This document shows, in pieces, positions 54,221-63,927 of a stretch of DNA of 64,000 bases. Made by a program: the position numbers and the translations under genes. Position 1 is the first letter of the stretch. Each line of letters starts with the position of its first letter. Origin of the DNA: Thermostichus sp047462415. GTDB lineage: Bacteria; Cyanobacteriota; Cyanobacteriia; Thermostichales; Thermostichaceae. The notes below the pieces were generated by a model that saw only the letters and a list, made by a program, of their open reading frames with translations, searched no databases and was not told the origin of the DNA. The stretch is taken from assembly GCF_047462415.1 (NCBI RefSeq), contig NZ_JANSJE010000006.1:70364-134363 (forward strand). Reading direction: 5' to 3'.

Positions 54221-55819
54221 ATGGACGGCCTTCAACTCTGGCAGCACTACTGCAACTGGCTTTACTACCATCCCAGCCTGGAGATTTTCGTCGATATCAG
54301 CCGCATCCGCTTGACTCCTCCTCAGGTGGAAGCGCTGCGGCCTCGCTTTGCCCAGGCTTTTGCCGAGATGCAGGCTTTGGAAGCCGGGGCCATCGCCAAC
54401 CCCGACGAAGGCCGCCAGGTGGGCCACTATTGGCTGCGGGCGCCGGAGCTGGCTCCCACCCCGGAGATCCGGCAGGCCATTCAGGATTGCATTGAGCAAG
54501 TGGAAACCTTTGCCCAACAGATCCATCGTGGAGCCATCCCGGCCAGCGGCGGGGGGCGTTTCACCGAGCTCCTCTGCATCGGCATCGGCGGCTCGGCTCT
54601 GGGGCCGCAATTTGTGGCCGAGGCCCTGGCTCCTCTGCACCCTCCTCTGAATATCCACTTCATCGACAATACGGATCCCGATGGGTTTGATCGGGTGCTG
54701 GGACGGCTGGCGGGCAAGCTGGGACAAACCCTGGTGATCACCACCTCCAAATCCGGCGGCACCCCAGAGCCGCGCAATGGCTTGGTGGAGGTGAAGCTGG
54801 CCTACCAAAAGGCCGGGATCCCTTTTTCTGACCATGCGGTGGCCATCACCGGGCCCGGCAGCCAATTGGAGCAACAGGCGCGGCAAGAGGGGTGGCTGGC
54901 GGTCTTCCCCATCTTCGACTGGGTGGGGGGACGCACCTCCGAAACTTCGGCGGTGGGCCTGTTGCCGGCAGCATTGCAGGGGATCGACATCCGGGCTTTG
55001 CTGGCCGGGGCCGCCACCATGGACGCAGCCACCCGCCTGCCCCACCTGGAGCGCAATCCTGCCGCCCTGCTGGCCATGGCTTGGTACATCGTCGGTCAGG
55101 GCCAAGGGCGCAAAGATATGGTGGTTTTGCCCTACAAGGATCGCCTGCTGCTGTTTAGCCGCTACTTACAACAGTTGGTGATGGAATCCCTGGGCAAATC
55201 CCATGATCTGAACGGCAACCGCGTGGAGCAGGGCATCGCCGTTTACGGCAACAAAGGCACCACCGATCAACACGCCTACGTGCAGCAGTTGCGGGATGGT
55301 TTGAACAACTTTTTTGTTACCTTCATCGAGGTGCTCCAGGATCGAGAGCCCGGGATCCCTTCCCCCTTCGTGGAGCCGCAGGTAACCAGCGGCGACTACC
55401 TGGACGGCCTGTTGCAGGGCACCCGCCAGGCCCTCTACGAAAACGGGCGCGACTCCATTACCGTGACGCTGCCACGGGTGGATGCCCGCTCAGTGGGGGC
55501 CTTGATCGCCCTCTACGAACGAGCCGTGGGCCTCTATGCTTCTCTCATCCGGATCAACGCCTACCATCAACCGGGGGTAGAGGCAGGCAAAAAAGCCGCC
55601 CGCGCCGTCTTGGAGCTGCAACGGCGGGTGCTGGAGACGGTACAGGCGCAGCAGGGATCCCTGACTTTGCCCCAGTTGGCAGAAAAACTAGGCTGCCCGG
55701 AGCGCATCGAAACCCTGTACTGGATTGTGCGGCACCTGCACGCCAACGGTCGCGGCGTGCTGTTGGTAGGGGATCCCGCCCGTCCCTCAGAGCTGACCAT
55801 CCAGCCCCGGCCCGCCTGA
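54221..55819 (+). CDS. pgi: Glucose-6-phosphate isomerase
   Basis: From ATG 54221 (MDGLQLWQHYCNWLYYHPSL) 532 residues. IGIGGSALGPQFVAEAL, the phosphate-binding VITTSKSGGTPEPRNGL, and GKSHDLNGNRVEQGIAVYGNKG with HAYVQQLRDGLNN match cyanobacterial Pgi. The frame is open further back into folK, but there is no reason to use it. It is followed by opcA after 125 bp. Confidence 0.95.
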   Translation: MDGLQLWQHYCNWLYYHPSLEIFVDISRIRLTPPQVEALRPRFAQAFAEMQALEAGAIANPDEGRQVGHYWLRAPELAPTPEIRQAIQDCIEQVETFAQQIHRGAIPASGGGRFTELLCIGIGGSALGPQFVAEALAPLHPPLNIHFIDNTDPDGFDRVLGRLAGKLGQTLVITTSKSGGTPEPRNGLVEVKLAYQKAGIPFSDHAVAITGPGSQLEQQARQEGWLAVFPIFDWVGGRTSETSAVGLLPAALQGIDIRALLAGAATMDAATRLPHLERNPAALLAMAWYIVGQGQGRKDMVVLPYKDRLLLFSRYLQQLVMESLGKSHDLNGNRVEQGIAVYGNKGTTDQHAYVQQLRDGLNNFFVTFIEVLQDREPGIPSPFVEPQVTSGDYLDGLLQGTRQALYENGRDSITVTLPRVDARSVGALIALYERAVGLYASLIRINAYHQPGVEAGKKAARAVLELQRRVLETVQAQQGSLTLPQLAEKLGCPERIETLYWIVRHLHANGRGVLLVGDPARPSELTIQPRPA

Positions 55820-55944
55820 GCCTGCTGTTTCGCAGATCGGGTGCAGAAGCTGGAGCCGGCCAATCTGTACCCCACCTTAAACCCTTCCCGGCCAGCCGGC
55901 CCATCTGCTTAGAATCGAGCAAGAGCCCGCTCCAGGAGGAGACC

Positions 55945-57084
55945 ATGGATCAATCCACCGCCGTCCTGCCTTTGCAAACCCCGAAAGATGTCTCCATCGA
56001 GGATATTGAGCAGGAGCTGAACAAAATCTGGTCTTCTAAGGGAGAGAGCGTTGCCGCCCGCGCCGCCACCTTTACCCTAGTGGTCTATGAATCTCTGGAC
56101 GACGCGCTGTTGCTGCCCTCCCCCACCGTCGAGGCCATTGCCACCCAGAACCCCTGTCGCGTCATCGACCTGCGAGCCAAACGGGCGGGATCCGCAGACG
56201 ACACCATCGAGGCCCAGGTGGCCGCCTATTGTCCGGTAACTCGCGAGCAGCGCAGCTCGTTGGTCTGTTGCGAATACATCACCCTGAAGGCGCCGGAATC
56301 GGCCTTTGTGCGGGCCTGCAGCACCATCGCTTCCCTGCTGATCCCCAACTTGCCCACCTTTTTGTGGTGGCAAGGGGATCTGGACTTGAACAGCCTGCTG
56401 TTTCAAAAATTGGTGGCCCTCAGCAACCGGGTCATCGTCGATTCGCGCGGCTTTGTCAATCCAGAAGAAGATCTGCAGGAGATCCACCTCTTGGTCGGCG
56501 AGGGGCGCCACTGCGGGGATCTTAACTGGCGGCGGCTGCTGCCCTGGCAGGAACTCACCGCCCAAGCCTTTGACCCTCCCGACCGGCGGGAGTCCCTATA
56601 CCTTGTGGATCGCGTGACCCTCGACTACAAAGCCGGCAATCCCTGCCAGGCGTTCCTTTTTTTGGGCTGGCTGGCTGGTCGCCTGGGGTGGACGCCCACA
56701 GAGCGGGTTCAGGCTCAAGAACACGATTACAAGATCGACCGCCTCTGCTTTCAAACCCAAACGGGCGGCCAGGTGATGGCGGAATTGGCCGCTGTGCCCT
56801 TGGCCTCGGAAATCAGCCAGCCGGGGGATCTCATCGGGCTGCGCCTCACCGCCAGCAATCAAGAAGCCAATGCCTGTACCGTGCTGTGTTCGGAAACCAC
56901 AGGGTGTATGCGCATGGAAGCCATGGGGGGCGCTCAGAGATGTGTGATTCGCCAGGTGGCTCCCCTGGAGCAGGATTCCCTCGATACCCTGTTGGCCGCT
57001 GAGTTGCAGCGGCCCGGCCCCGACTACCTCTACGAAGAAACGCTGGGGGTGGTGGATCAGATGCTGAAGCTGGGCAAAAGCTGA
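55945..57084 (+). CDS. opcA: OpcA, glucose-6-phosphate dehydrogenase activator
   Basis: A CCAGGAGGAGACC ribosome site precedes ATG 55945. The protein opens with PKDVSIEDIEQELNKIW and has LIPNLPTFLWWQGDLDLNSL and the late ADQMLKLGKS-type end, as in cyanobacterial OpcA, which controls the oxidative pentose phosphate pathway at Zwf by redox. Here the partner zwf is not next to it; pgi is. Confidence 0.94.
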   Translation: MDQSTAVLPLQTPKDVSIEDIEQELNKIWSSKGESVAARAATFTLVVYESLDDALLLPSPTVEAIATQNPCRVIDLRAKRAGSADDTIEAQVAAYCPVTREQRSSLVCCEYITLKAPESAFVRACSTIASLLIPNLPTFLWWQGDLDLNSLLFQKLVALSNRVIVDSRGFVNPEEDLQEIHLLVGEGRHCGDLNWRRLLPWQELTAQAFDPPDRRESLYLVDRVTLDYKAGNPCQAFLFLGWLAGRLGWTPTERVQAQEHDYKIDRLCFQTQTGGQVMAELAAVPLASEISQPGDLIGLRLTASNQEANACTVLCSETTGCMRMEAMGGAQRCVIRQVAPLEQDSLDTLLAAELQRPGPDYLYEETLGVVDQMLKLGKS

Positions 57085-57098
57085 GATCTGCTTCTGGT

Positions 57099-58022
57099 TC
57101 AAGGCAACTCCACCGATGTGGGCTTAGAAGCATGGGGCAGTCCCCACCCCAACTTCTCTCGCATGACGCGGAAAAACTCCGGTCGGCGTAGGCGCATCAG
57201 ATCCGTCCAGTAAGGGGCACGCACCACTCGAATTTGGTCTTCCGGCAGGATGTAGCAGCCGGCATTCCCATCTACCACCAAAACCAGCGGCTGAGGAGTA
57301 ACGGGGCTGATCCACACCTCCTCCGAATCGGGGAAGACCAAGGCCCGCGAGGCCATGGAATGGGGGCAAATCGGGATCAACTGCAAAACCGGCACCCCCG
57401 GCGTGATCACCGGCCCGCCCGCCGAGAGGGCATAGGCCGTCGAGCCGGTGGGGGTAGCCAAAATCACTCCGTCGGCAGCTACATCCAGGGGAGAGTGATC
57501 CCCAATGGTGATCTCGAAATGGCACATGCTGGTCAAAGGCTCCCGGTGCAGCACCATCTCGTTTAAGCTCAAGACCTCCCAGCGCAATTCCTGCCCTCGG
57601 TAGGCTTGCACCAGCAACATGCTGCGGCGATCCAGGGTGTACTCCCCGGCGATGGCGGCGCTGGCAGCCTCTTCTAGGTGAGAAAGGTAAGTCTCCGTCA
57701 AAAAGCCCAGGTGGCCTGTGTTCACCGCCAACAGGGGGATCCCTTTGGGGGCCAGTTGCCGCGCTGCTGCCAAGACGGTGCCATCTCCCCCCAGCACCAC
57801 CGCAAATTTCATGGTCTCGTCAAATCCAGCCGGGGCCAGGCTATCCACTTTGGTCAGGCAGATGGGGCTATCGGGCTTGGCGTAGCCGAGGATGCCGCCC
57901 CAGTTGGGGGCCACACAGACTTCCCAGCCTTGTTCCTGAAACCAGCGGGAGAGGGCCTCGCTGCTGCGTTTGGCGGCGGGCTTGGCATCGTTGTAGAGGA
58001 TCCCGGCTTTGGGCTTGGTCAT
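57099..58022 (-). CDS. nadK: NAD kinase
   Basis: VVLGGDGTVLAAARQLAPKG, NTGHLGFLTETYLS and VATPTGSTAYALSAGGPV-like motifs (here LATPTGSTAYALSAGGP) mark the family; it makes NADP for photosynthesis. ATG 58022 (MTKPKAGILYND) gives 307 residues; a TTG four codons earlier is possible. Convergent with opcA across a 14-bp gap. Confidence 0.95.
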   Translation of the reverse strand: MTKPKAGILYNDAKPAAKRSSEALSRWFQEQGWEVCVAPNWGGILGYAKPDSPICLTKVDSLAPAGFDETMKFAVVLGGDGTVLAAARQLAPKGIPLLAVNTGHLGFLTETYLSHLEEAASAAIAGEYTLDRRSMLLVQAYRGQELRWEVLSLNEMVLHREPLTSMCHFEITIGDHSPLDVAADGVILATPTGSTAYALSAGGPVITPGVPVLQLIPICPHSMASRALVFPDSEEVWISPVTPQPLVLVVDGNAGCYILPEDQIRVVRAPYWTDLMRLRRPEFFRVMREKLGWGLPHASKPTSVELP

Positions 58023-58141
58023 GGGCGGTGGCAAGGCAGAGGTGCCAAAACTCTATCAGTTCTGTAGGCTCTTCTGCCGGCCAGATCGCCGACAAAGCGC
58101 TGCTCTATATTACAGGTAGGGAATTAGGGTTGAGGGGGGGT

Positions 58142-59089
58142 ATGCAGGCGGTGATCTTGGCGGGCGGGAAAGGCACTCGCTTACGGCCTTTTACCTTTGT
58201 GCAACCCAAGCCTTTGCTGCCCCTTTTGGAGGTGCCTTTCTTGGAATGGCTGCTGGGGCGCTGCCGACGAGCCGGCCTGACGGACATTTTGCTCAGCGTG
58301 GGGTATTTGGGCCAACAAATTGAGGCTGCTTTGGGAGATGGCGCTGCTTGGGGGGTGAAGCTCCGCTACCTTGCCGAAGAGACGCCTTTGGATACAGCAG
58401 GAGCCCTGGTGCTGGCCCAGCCCTATTTCAGCGGGGATCCCTTGGTGGTCTTCAATGCCGATATCCTCACGGATCTGGATTTGCAGGCGCTCATGCAATG
58501 CCACCTGCAGAGCCAGGCCGTTGCCACCCTCACCCTCACCCGCGTGGAGGACATCACCGCCTATGGCCTGGTGGAAGTGGGGGAAGGGGGCCAGATCCAG
58601 TCTTTTCGGGAAAAGCCCACCCCTGCCGAAGCCCTCACCCTCACCACCAACACGATCAACGCCGGCACCTATGTCCTCGATCCGGCCATTTTCAAAGACT
58701 ACCCCAGCGGGGATCCCCTCAGCTTCGAGCGGCGCGTCTTTCCTGATTTGCTCCGGCGAGGGCAACGAATGCAAGCCTACCTTCATGCAGGCTACTGGCG
58801 GGATCTGGGCACGCCGGCCAGCTACTACCACGGCCAACTGGACATTCTCTTGGGCCGGATGACGGATTTTCCCCTGAAGGATGTGGAAGAACAAGCGCCG
58901 GGGATATGGGTGCACAAAACGGCTGAGATCCATCCCAACGCCCAACTGCACGCCCCCTGCTACATCGGCGCCCACACCTGTCTGGGATCCCAAGCTCAAG
59001 TCCCCGCCGGCACCATCCTCGGCAGCCACAGTTGGGTGAATGGATCCCTGCAGCCGGGAGCCTATGGGTCAAGGGTCTTGGTAGTGTAG
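58142..59089 (+). CDS. Sugar-nucleotide pyrophosphorylase (mannose-1-phosphate guanylyltransferase-like)
   Basis: From ATG 58142: MQAVILAGGKGTRLRPFT and PKPLLPLLEVPFLEWLL (nucleotide site), VFNADILTDLDL (metal Asp), ITAYGLVEVGEGGQIQSFREKP and TNTINAGTYVLDP. The last ~65 residues are a short hexapeptide beta-helix (IHPNAQLHAPCYIGAHTCLG). GAGGGGGG lies just before the ATG. GDP-mannose or NDP-glucose product is not settled by motifs. Confidence 0.88.
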   Translation: MQAVILAGGKGTRLRPFTFVQPKPLLPLLEVPFLEWLLGRCRRAGLTDILLSVGYLGQQIEAALGDGAAWGVKLRYLAEETPLDTAGALVLAQPYFSGDPLVVFNADILTDLDLQALMQCHLQSQAVATLTLTRVEDITAYGLVEVGEGGQIQSFREKPTPAEALTLTTNTINAGTYVLDPAIFKDYPSGDPLSFERRVFPDLLRRGQRMQAYLHAGYWRDLGTPASYYHGQLDILLGRMTDFPLKDVEEQAPGIWVHKTAEIHPNAQLHAPCYIGAHTCLGSQAQVPAGTILGSHSWVNGSLQPGAYGSRVLVV

Positions 59090-59138
59090 GTTAAGTGCCA
59101 GTTAAGTCCACAACCATCCACAAAAAAGCCATCCAAAG

Positions 59139-59849
59139 ATGGAGCTACCGCAAACCGGGGAACGCTGGGATCCCTACCTGGCTTCTGTAGCCGCTCGCTT
59201 CAACCGAGAGCTGGAAATGCAACTGGGTCGGCCAGGCTGGCAACTTCCCCCAGATCTGGAGCAACTGCCCTTTTGGCAAGCCCAGCAGCGAGATCATCTG
59301 CAAGAGCGCCTCGGGATCCCCTTTTGGCAGTTGCGTGCCCCCAAAAAACGGGAAGCCTGCCTGGATTTGGGCTGTGGGGTGAGCTTCCTGACTTATCCCT
59401 GGAACGATTGGCAAGCCCACTTTTACGGCCATGAGCTGAGTGGCGAGATCGTACGCTTTATTCGCTCGCGAGCACCTCAGCTCAACTCCAAGCTATTCAA
59501 GTCGATGCAACAGGGATCCGCCCACCATCTGGAAAACTACGAGCCGGAGCAGTTTGATCTGGCCATCGCCACCGGATTTTTGTACTACTACCCGATTGAG
59601 TACTTCGACGCGGTTTGGGCAGAGTTGCTGCGGGTGTTGCGACCGGCTGCGCCGGTGATCATCGAAGTGGTCAATCCTGACTCGGTGTGGGCAGAACAAT
59701 GGGGTCTCATCGAGCTATTCAAAGGCACCGAACCGATTTTCACTCCCCTAACAGAGTGGGAGCGACGCATCGCAGACTTAGGGGGCAAAATTCAGAAACA
59801 GGCCGGTGGCGAACTGTTTACCACCTATTGGATTCAGCGCAAACCTTGA
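59139..59849 (+). CDS. Class I SAM-dependent methyltransferase
   Basis: A 236-residue protein with ACLDLGCGVSFLTYPW (motif I), YGHELSGEIVRFIRSRAP (acidic loop), DLAIATGFLYYYPIEYFDAV and a late VIIEVVNPDSV. The N-terminal ~60 residues are an extra helical cap. Substrate unknown. It lies 49 bp after the nucleotidyltransferase; they may be cotranscribed. Confidence 0.83.
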   Translation: MELPQTGERWDPYLASVAARFNRELEMQLGRPGWQLPPDLEQLPFWQAQQRDHLQERLGIPFWQLRAPKKREACLDLGCGVSFLTYPWNDWQAHFYGHELSGEIVRFIRSRAPQLNSKLFKSMQQGSAHHLENYEPEQFDLAIATGFLYYYPIEYFDAVWAELLRVLRPAAPVIIEVVNPDSVWAEQWGLIELFKGTEPIFTPLTEWERRIADLGGKIQKQAGGELFTTYWIQRKP

Positions 59850-60137
59850 CATGCTCATGAGCGGGAAAGTAGCCGAGCATTTGCAAGATATTGAGATAAC
59901 TTTTATAGTCGTTTCAAATATCAATTATCAATGAAACAGTTTGCGGCGTCGTTATTGCTCTGCAACGCTGTCACGAACGCGCCAGCGGCGCGGAGCGCTA
60001 TCCTGAATCTGGCCCAGCCCCCCGGTTTACTATTCCCTCAGGAGAAGGGTGGGGAGTGGACAAAAAACCTGGCCCCAGACACAGCCAAAGCATCCTATAC
60101 TGTTGCGGCTGTCCCAACAACGAGGAACCTGCCGCTT
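59850..60137. other. Intergenic with an exact 16-mer repeat
   Basis: AGCGGCGCGGAGCGCT is at 59984-59999. The plus frame is open from 59931 into fabG but reads as low-likelihood protein, so it is probably leader. An AT-rich stretch (59887-59935) could hold a promoter. Confidence 0.5.
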
Positions 60138-60899
60138 ATGTCTGAGCTTCTCCCCTTGCCTTCGCTCCACAACCAGGTGGCGGTGGTCACCGGAGCCAGC
60201 CGGGGCATTGGCCGGGCCGTTGCCCTGCACTTGGGGGCGATTGGCGCCAAGGTGGTCGTCAACTACGCCCGCTCCGCCGCCGAGGCCGAGTCGCTGGTGC
60301 AGGAGATCGCCGCCCTGGGGGGAGAAGGGATGGCCGTGGCCGCCGATGTCTCCCAGCCGGCAGAAGTGGAGCAGCTCTTCGAGCAGGTGATGGAGCGCTG
60401 GGGGCGGGTGAACGTGCTGGTGAACAACGCCGGCATGGCCCGCGACACCCTGCTGCTGCGCATGAAGCCGGAAGATTGGCAGGCGGTGCTGGATCTCAAT
60501 CTCACCGGCGTCTTTCTCTGCCTGAAGGCAGCCGCCAAGATCATGGTCAAGCAGCGGCAGGGGCGGATCATCAATATCACCTCGGTGGTGGGCCTGGTGG
60601 GCAACGCCGGCCAGGCCAACTACAGCGCCGCCAAAGCAGGGGTGATTGGTCTGACCAAGACAGCAGCCCGCGAGCTGGCCAGCCGCAACATCACCGTCAA
60701 CGCCGTTGCCCCCGGCTTTATCACCACCCAGATGACCGAGAAGTTGGATCCCGGCCCTATCCTGGCGCAGATCCCCCTGGGGCGACTGGGATCCCCAGCG
60801 GAAGTGGCGGGGCTGGTGCGCTTTTTGGCGGCCGACCCGGCGGCAGCCTACATCACCGGGCAGGTTTTCGCCATCGACGGTGGCATGGTGATGAGCTGA
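60138..60899 (+). CDS. fabG: 3-oxoacyl-ACP reductase
   Basis: From ATG 60138, 253 residues of SDR fold: VTGASRGIGRAVALHLG (NADPH), NVLVNNAGMARD, the catalytic Ser (ITSVVGLVGN), YSAAKAGV (Tyr, Lys), and NAVAPGFITTQMTEKL. The end ITGQVFAIDGGMVM is typical. It should serve fatty acid synthesis. Confidence 0.93.
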   Translation: MSELLPLPSLHNQVAVVTGASRGIGRAVALHLGAIGAKVVVNYARSAAEAESLVQEIAALGGEGMAVAADVSQPAEVEQLFEQVMERWGRVNVLVNNAGMARDTLLLRMKPEDWQAVLDLNLTGVFLCLKAAAKIMVKQRQGRIINITSVVGLVGNAGQANYSAAKAGVIGLTKTAARELASRNITVNAVAPGFITTQMTEKLDPGPILAQIPLGRLGSPAEVAGLVRFLAADPAAAYITGQVFAIDGGMVMS

Positions 60900-60904
60900 T
60901 CCTT

Positions 60905-62557
60905 CTACCAGGCCAGGGCCAACCCATCGGCACGGGGTTCGGAAGCCCCGATTAAGTGATCCCCATCGCGAAAGATGATCTGTCCCCGGCCAAAAAGGCC
61001 GTAGTCCTCTTCTGCAGCTACCACCTGCACCGCGTGGCCCCGCGCAGCAAGCTCTCCCACCACCTGAGGGGGGGCCGTGCTCTCCAGCGCCACCTGCGGG
61101 ATCCCTTGGTCGAGAAGCACTCGCCAGCGGGGCGCATCCAGAGCCGCTTGGGGGTTCAGGCCGTAATCCACCAGATTCACCACCACCTGCACATGGCCTT
61201 GGGGCTGCATCGTCCCTCCCATGACACCGAAAGGGCCGAGGGGGATCCCATCTTTGGAAAGAAAGGCGGGGATAATCGTGTGGTAGGGGCGCTTGCGCGG
61301 GCCCACCTGGTTGGGATGACCGGGTTCCAAGGTAAATCCGGTGCCGCGATTGTGGAGGGCAATCCCTGTCCCTGGAACCAGCAGGCCGCTGCCGAAGCCG
61401 TCGAAGTTGGATTGGATCAAAGACACCATCAGGTCGCCATCAGCTGTGGCCAAGTAAACCGTTCCCCCCTGAGGTAGCCCTGGCTGAGCCAAGGGGATTG
61501 CCCTAGAACCGATCAACAGCCGCCGTTGCTGGGCATAACGTTTATCCAGCATTTGGGCGGGACTCACCCGCAGATAGTCGGGATCCGCTACCTGTCGGCT
61601 CACATCGGCAAAAGCCAGCTTCATCGCCTCAATCTGCAGGTGATAGCGCTCGCCGGCCTCGTAGGGGATCCGACCCAGCTCAAAACCCTCCAAAAGGTTG
61701 AGGGCCATCAGGGCGGCAATGCCCTGGCCATTGGGGGGGATCTCCCAGACGGTGTAGCCGCGGTAATCGGTATGGATGGGTTCTACCCAGTCGGCCCGAT
61801 GTTCTGCCAAGTCGGCGCGGGACAGGAGACCGCCGGTGGCATCCGAAAAAGCCAGCAGATTCTCCGCCAGCTCCCCCCGGTAAAAACTCTCGCCGCCACT
61901 ATGGGCAATCTCCGCCAGGGTTTGTGCATGCAGAGGGCTGCTCCAGCGCTCCCCCGCCCGTGGAGCACGCCCCTGGGGGAAAAAAACGGCTTTGAAGGCC
62001 TCGTGGCGGGGATCTGGCAGCGGCAAATAGGTGGCCTCCGCCGCCTGCCACAGTTGGGCAATCCGGGGAGAAACCGGAAACCCCTCGCAGGCCAAGCGAA
62101 GGGCGGGCCCAAACAGGCGCTCGAAGGGCAGCCGTCCCCAGCGCCGGTGCAAGGCTTGCCAAGCCGAAACAGCCCCCGGCACCGTTACTGCCAACCAATC
62201 GTAAGCGGGAATCTGGCCGACACAGCGCTCCGGCGTCAGGGCAGCTGGGCTGCGACCGGAAGCATTCAAGCCGTACAGCCGGCCCTTCTCCCCTCCCTCC
62301 CACACCAGCGCAAAAGCATCGCCACCAATGCCATTGGAAGTCGGCTCCACCACCGTCAAAGCCACCGCCATCGCCACGGCTGCATCCACGGCATTGCCGC
62401 CGGCCCAGAACATCTCCATACCCGCCATTGCTGCCAGCGGTTGGCTGGTGGCCACGGCTCCCCGTTTGCCCATCACCACCCGTCGCCGCGAGGCAAATGG
62501 ATAGCGATCCAGGGCCTGCCGTAAAAAAACCGGTGCTGGAGAGAGAGGCTCCTGCAT
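60905..62557 (-). CDS. ggt: Gamma-glutamyltransferase-family Ntn hydrolase
   Basis: GAVATSQPLAAMAGMEMF and GGNAVDAAVAMAVAL, then EPTSNGIGGDAFALVW, match GGT. The probable cleavage and nucleophile Thr is in QGGTVYLATADGD, close to the YwrD/cephalosporin-acylase-like branch rather than classic periplasmic Ggt. There is no signal peptide. Role in glutathione or gamma-glutamyl peptide turnover is an inference. Convergent with fabG. Confidence 0.87.
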   Translation of the reverse strand: MQEPLSPAPVFLRQALDRYPFASRRRVVMGKRGAVATSQPLAAMAGMEMFWAGGNAVDAAVAMAVALTVVEPTSNGIGGDAFALVWEGGEKGRLYGLNASGRSPAALTPERCVGQIPAYDWLAVTVPGAVSAWQALHRRWGRLPFERLFGPALRLACEGFPVSPRIAQLWQAAEATYLPLPDPRHEAFKAVFFPQGRAPRAGERWSSPLHAQTLAEIAHSGGESFYRGELAENLLAFSDATGGLLSRADLAEHRADWVEPIHTDYRGYTVWEIPPNGQGIAALMALNLLEGFELGRIPYEAGERYHLQIEAMKLAFADVSRQVADPDYLRVSPAQMLDKRYAQQRRLLIGSRAIPLAQPGLPQGGTVYLATADGDLMVSLIQSNFDGFGSGLLVPGTGIALHNRGTGFTLEPGHPNQVGPRKRPYHTIIPAFLSKDGIPLGPFGVMGGTMQPQGHVQVVVNLVDYGLNPQAALDAPRWRVLLDQGIPQVALESTAPPQVVGELAARGHAVQVVAAEEDYGLFGRGQIIFRDGDHLIGASEPRADGLALAW

Positions 62558-62570
62558 GGGTCTGTGCTCC

Positions 62571-63299
62571 CTATACAGGCAAGCTCAGAAGTGCTGCCAA
62601 CTCGGCAAAGCTGTTCACCACCGCATCGGCCCCCGCCCGGCGCAGTTCCTCGGCAGTGAAAGCAGTGGTGAGGCCAACTGCCAAGCAGCCGGCCCCCTTG
62701 GCGGCGCGGATCCCGTGGGTGGAGTCTTCGACCACCAAACACCGGCTGGGATCCAAGCCCACCTTGGCAGCCGTTTTCAAATAGGGCTCGGGGTCGGGCT
62801 TGGCCCGCCGAATATCTTCGGCAGTAATCACGGCGTCGAACCAGCGGTGCAGGTTAAAGCGCTGGAAAATCTGCTCTTGATCCCGACGGGTGGCCGAGGT
62901 GGTGAGGGCGAGGGCCGAGAAGCGGCGGCGGCTAGCCGCCAAAAACTCCAGCACCCCTGGCACCAGCGGCACCTCTCCCAGTAGTTCTCCAAAAGCCTTG
63001 GCCTTTTCCTCGATCAAACGCTGCACCAGCAGGGATCGTTCCGCAGGCGGGGTGTCCGTCAGGTGTTCTACGAGATACTCGAACATGTCCTGGTCGGTGC
63101 GCCCCTTAAACTGCAGGGAGATGGGAGCTAGATCCAGAGAGATCTGACAGCGCTGCAGGGCGATGACTCCGGCGCGGGCGTGGATCGGCTCCGAATCCAC
63201 GATTACCCCGTCCATATCCAAAAGCAGGCCGGCAGTTGCGTCAGCGGCGCAGTTCCCGTGCGTGCCAGCGTTGCCCAGCAATAGAACTTTGGGTTGCAT
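62571..63299 (-). CDS. HAD-superfamily phosphatase (beta-PGM / CbbY-like)
   Basis: ATG 63299 gives 242 residues; the first ~20 (MQPKVLLLGNAGTHGNCAAD) are unusual. LLLDMDGVIVDSEPIHAR is motif I, ALTTSATR motif II, and RRAKPDPEPYLKTAAKVGL then CLVVEDSTHGIRAAKGAG motifs III/IV. The substrate may be a hexose or glycolate phosphate. It is 13 bp before the gamma-glutamyltransferase gene, so probably an operon. Confidence 0.87.
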   Translation of the reverse strand: MQPKVLLLGNAGTHGNCAADATAGLLLDMDGVIVDSEPIHARAGVIALQRCQISLDLAPISLQFKGRTDQDMFEYLVEHLTDTPPAERSLLVQRLIEEKAKAFGELLGEVPLVPGVLEFLAASRRRFSALALTTSATRRDQEQIFQRFNLHRWFDAVITAEDIRRAKPDPEPYLKTAAKVGLDPSRCLVVEDSTHGIRAAKGAGCLAVGLTTAFTAEELRRAGADAVVNSFAELAALLSLPV

Positions 63300-63617
63300 A
63301 AGCAGTCCAATGGCATGAGTCCCCTGCCTCCGTAGGCTGGAGAGATGAAGCAAGGGATGCTCCAGTTGCAGCCATCACTTCACCGCCTGAAACTGTCTCA
63401 CATCCTCACCGTAGTCTGCAAACTCAGCATCACCCCACACAGGAGCCAAGAGAAATTCCCGCCGCACCTTGGCAAGCGGAGGAACGCCTGAGGCGACCTG
63501 GAACAGCCAAGCGCAGCCGCAGAAGCAGGAGCAAGAATCTCTTGTTTGGGTGGGGGCGTGTCAAGTTGACAAGCTCGTCCCTCCTTCTCTAGGATTAGGA
63601 TCGCTGCATTTATGAGC
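63300..63617. other. Intergenic, no gene seen
   Basis: No conserved reading frame, repeat or RNA fold is recognised between the HAD gene and tRNA-Glu. TTGACA (63565-63570 area) in GTCAAGTTGACAAGCTCGTC could belong to a tRNA promoter. Confidence 0.35.
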
Positions 63618-63690
63618 GCCCCCATCGTCTAGAGGCCTAGGACACATCCCTTTCACGGATGCGACAGGGGTTCGAATCCCCTTGGGGGTA
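63618..63690 (+). tRNA. tRNA-Glu (TTC)
   Basis: Acceptor GCCCCCA/TGGGGGT, D-arm TCTAGAGGCCTAGGA, anticodon arm CATCC-CTTTCAC-GGATG with anticodon TTC, and T-arm CAGGGGTTCGAATCCCCTT. Discriminator A; no encoded CCA. In cyanobacteria this tRNA also feeds heme and chlorophyll synthesis via glutamyl-tRNA reductase. Confidence 0.97.
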
Positions 63691-63927
63691 TGGCGCAATG
63701 GCCGGCGGAGAAAATGAACCCTACAACAACTCCAGGCAGCCCAGGAGCCGAGGGAAGTTCTCGGCCTCCTGTTGCAACTTGAGCTGAGGCCAGACCCGGT
63801 TGTCCAATCGCTTGGGACTTGGGGGCGAGAGACTTACGGCTTGTTTTTCAGCTAGAAACCACAGGAGCCCCGCCCTGTACCCGTAGGGTCAGGGTCGGGA
63901 GGAATGCGGACGACGTATAGTTGTAGC
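63691..63927. other. Probable left end of a TnpB-type element
   Basis: The spacer contains short inverted stretches (for example CCCGCCCTGTACCC / GGGTCAGGGTCGGG near 63871-63900) just before the TnpB start, as expected for the left end of an IS200/IS605- or IS607-type element. Borders cannot be fixed without the rest of the element. Confidence 0.35.

Noticed and set aside
59931..60137. Extended FabG N-terminus
   Set aside because: It includes the dispersed 16-mer and reads as leader; the SDR fold starts after ATG 60138.
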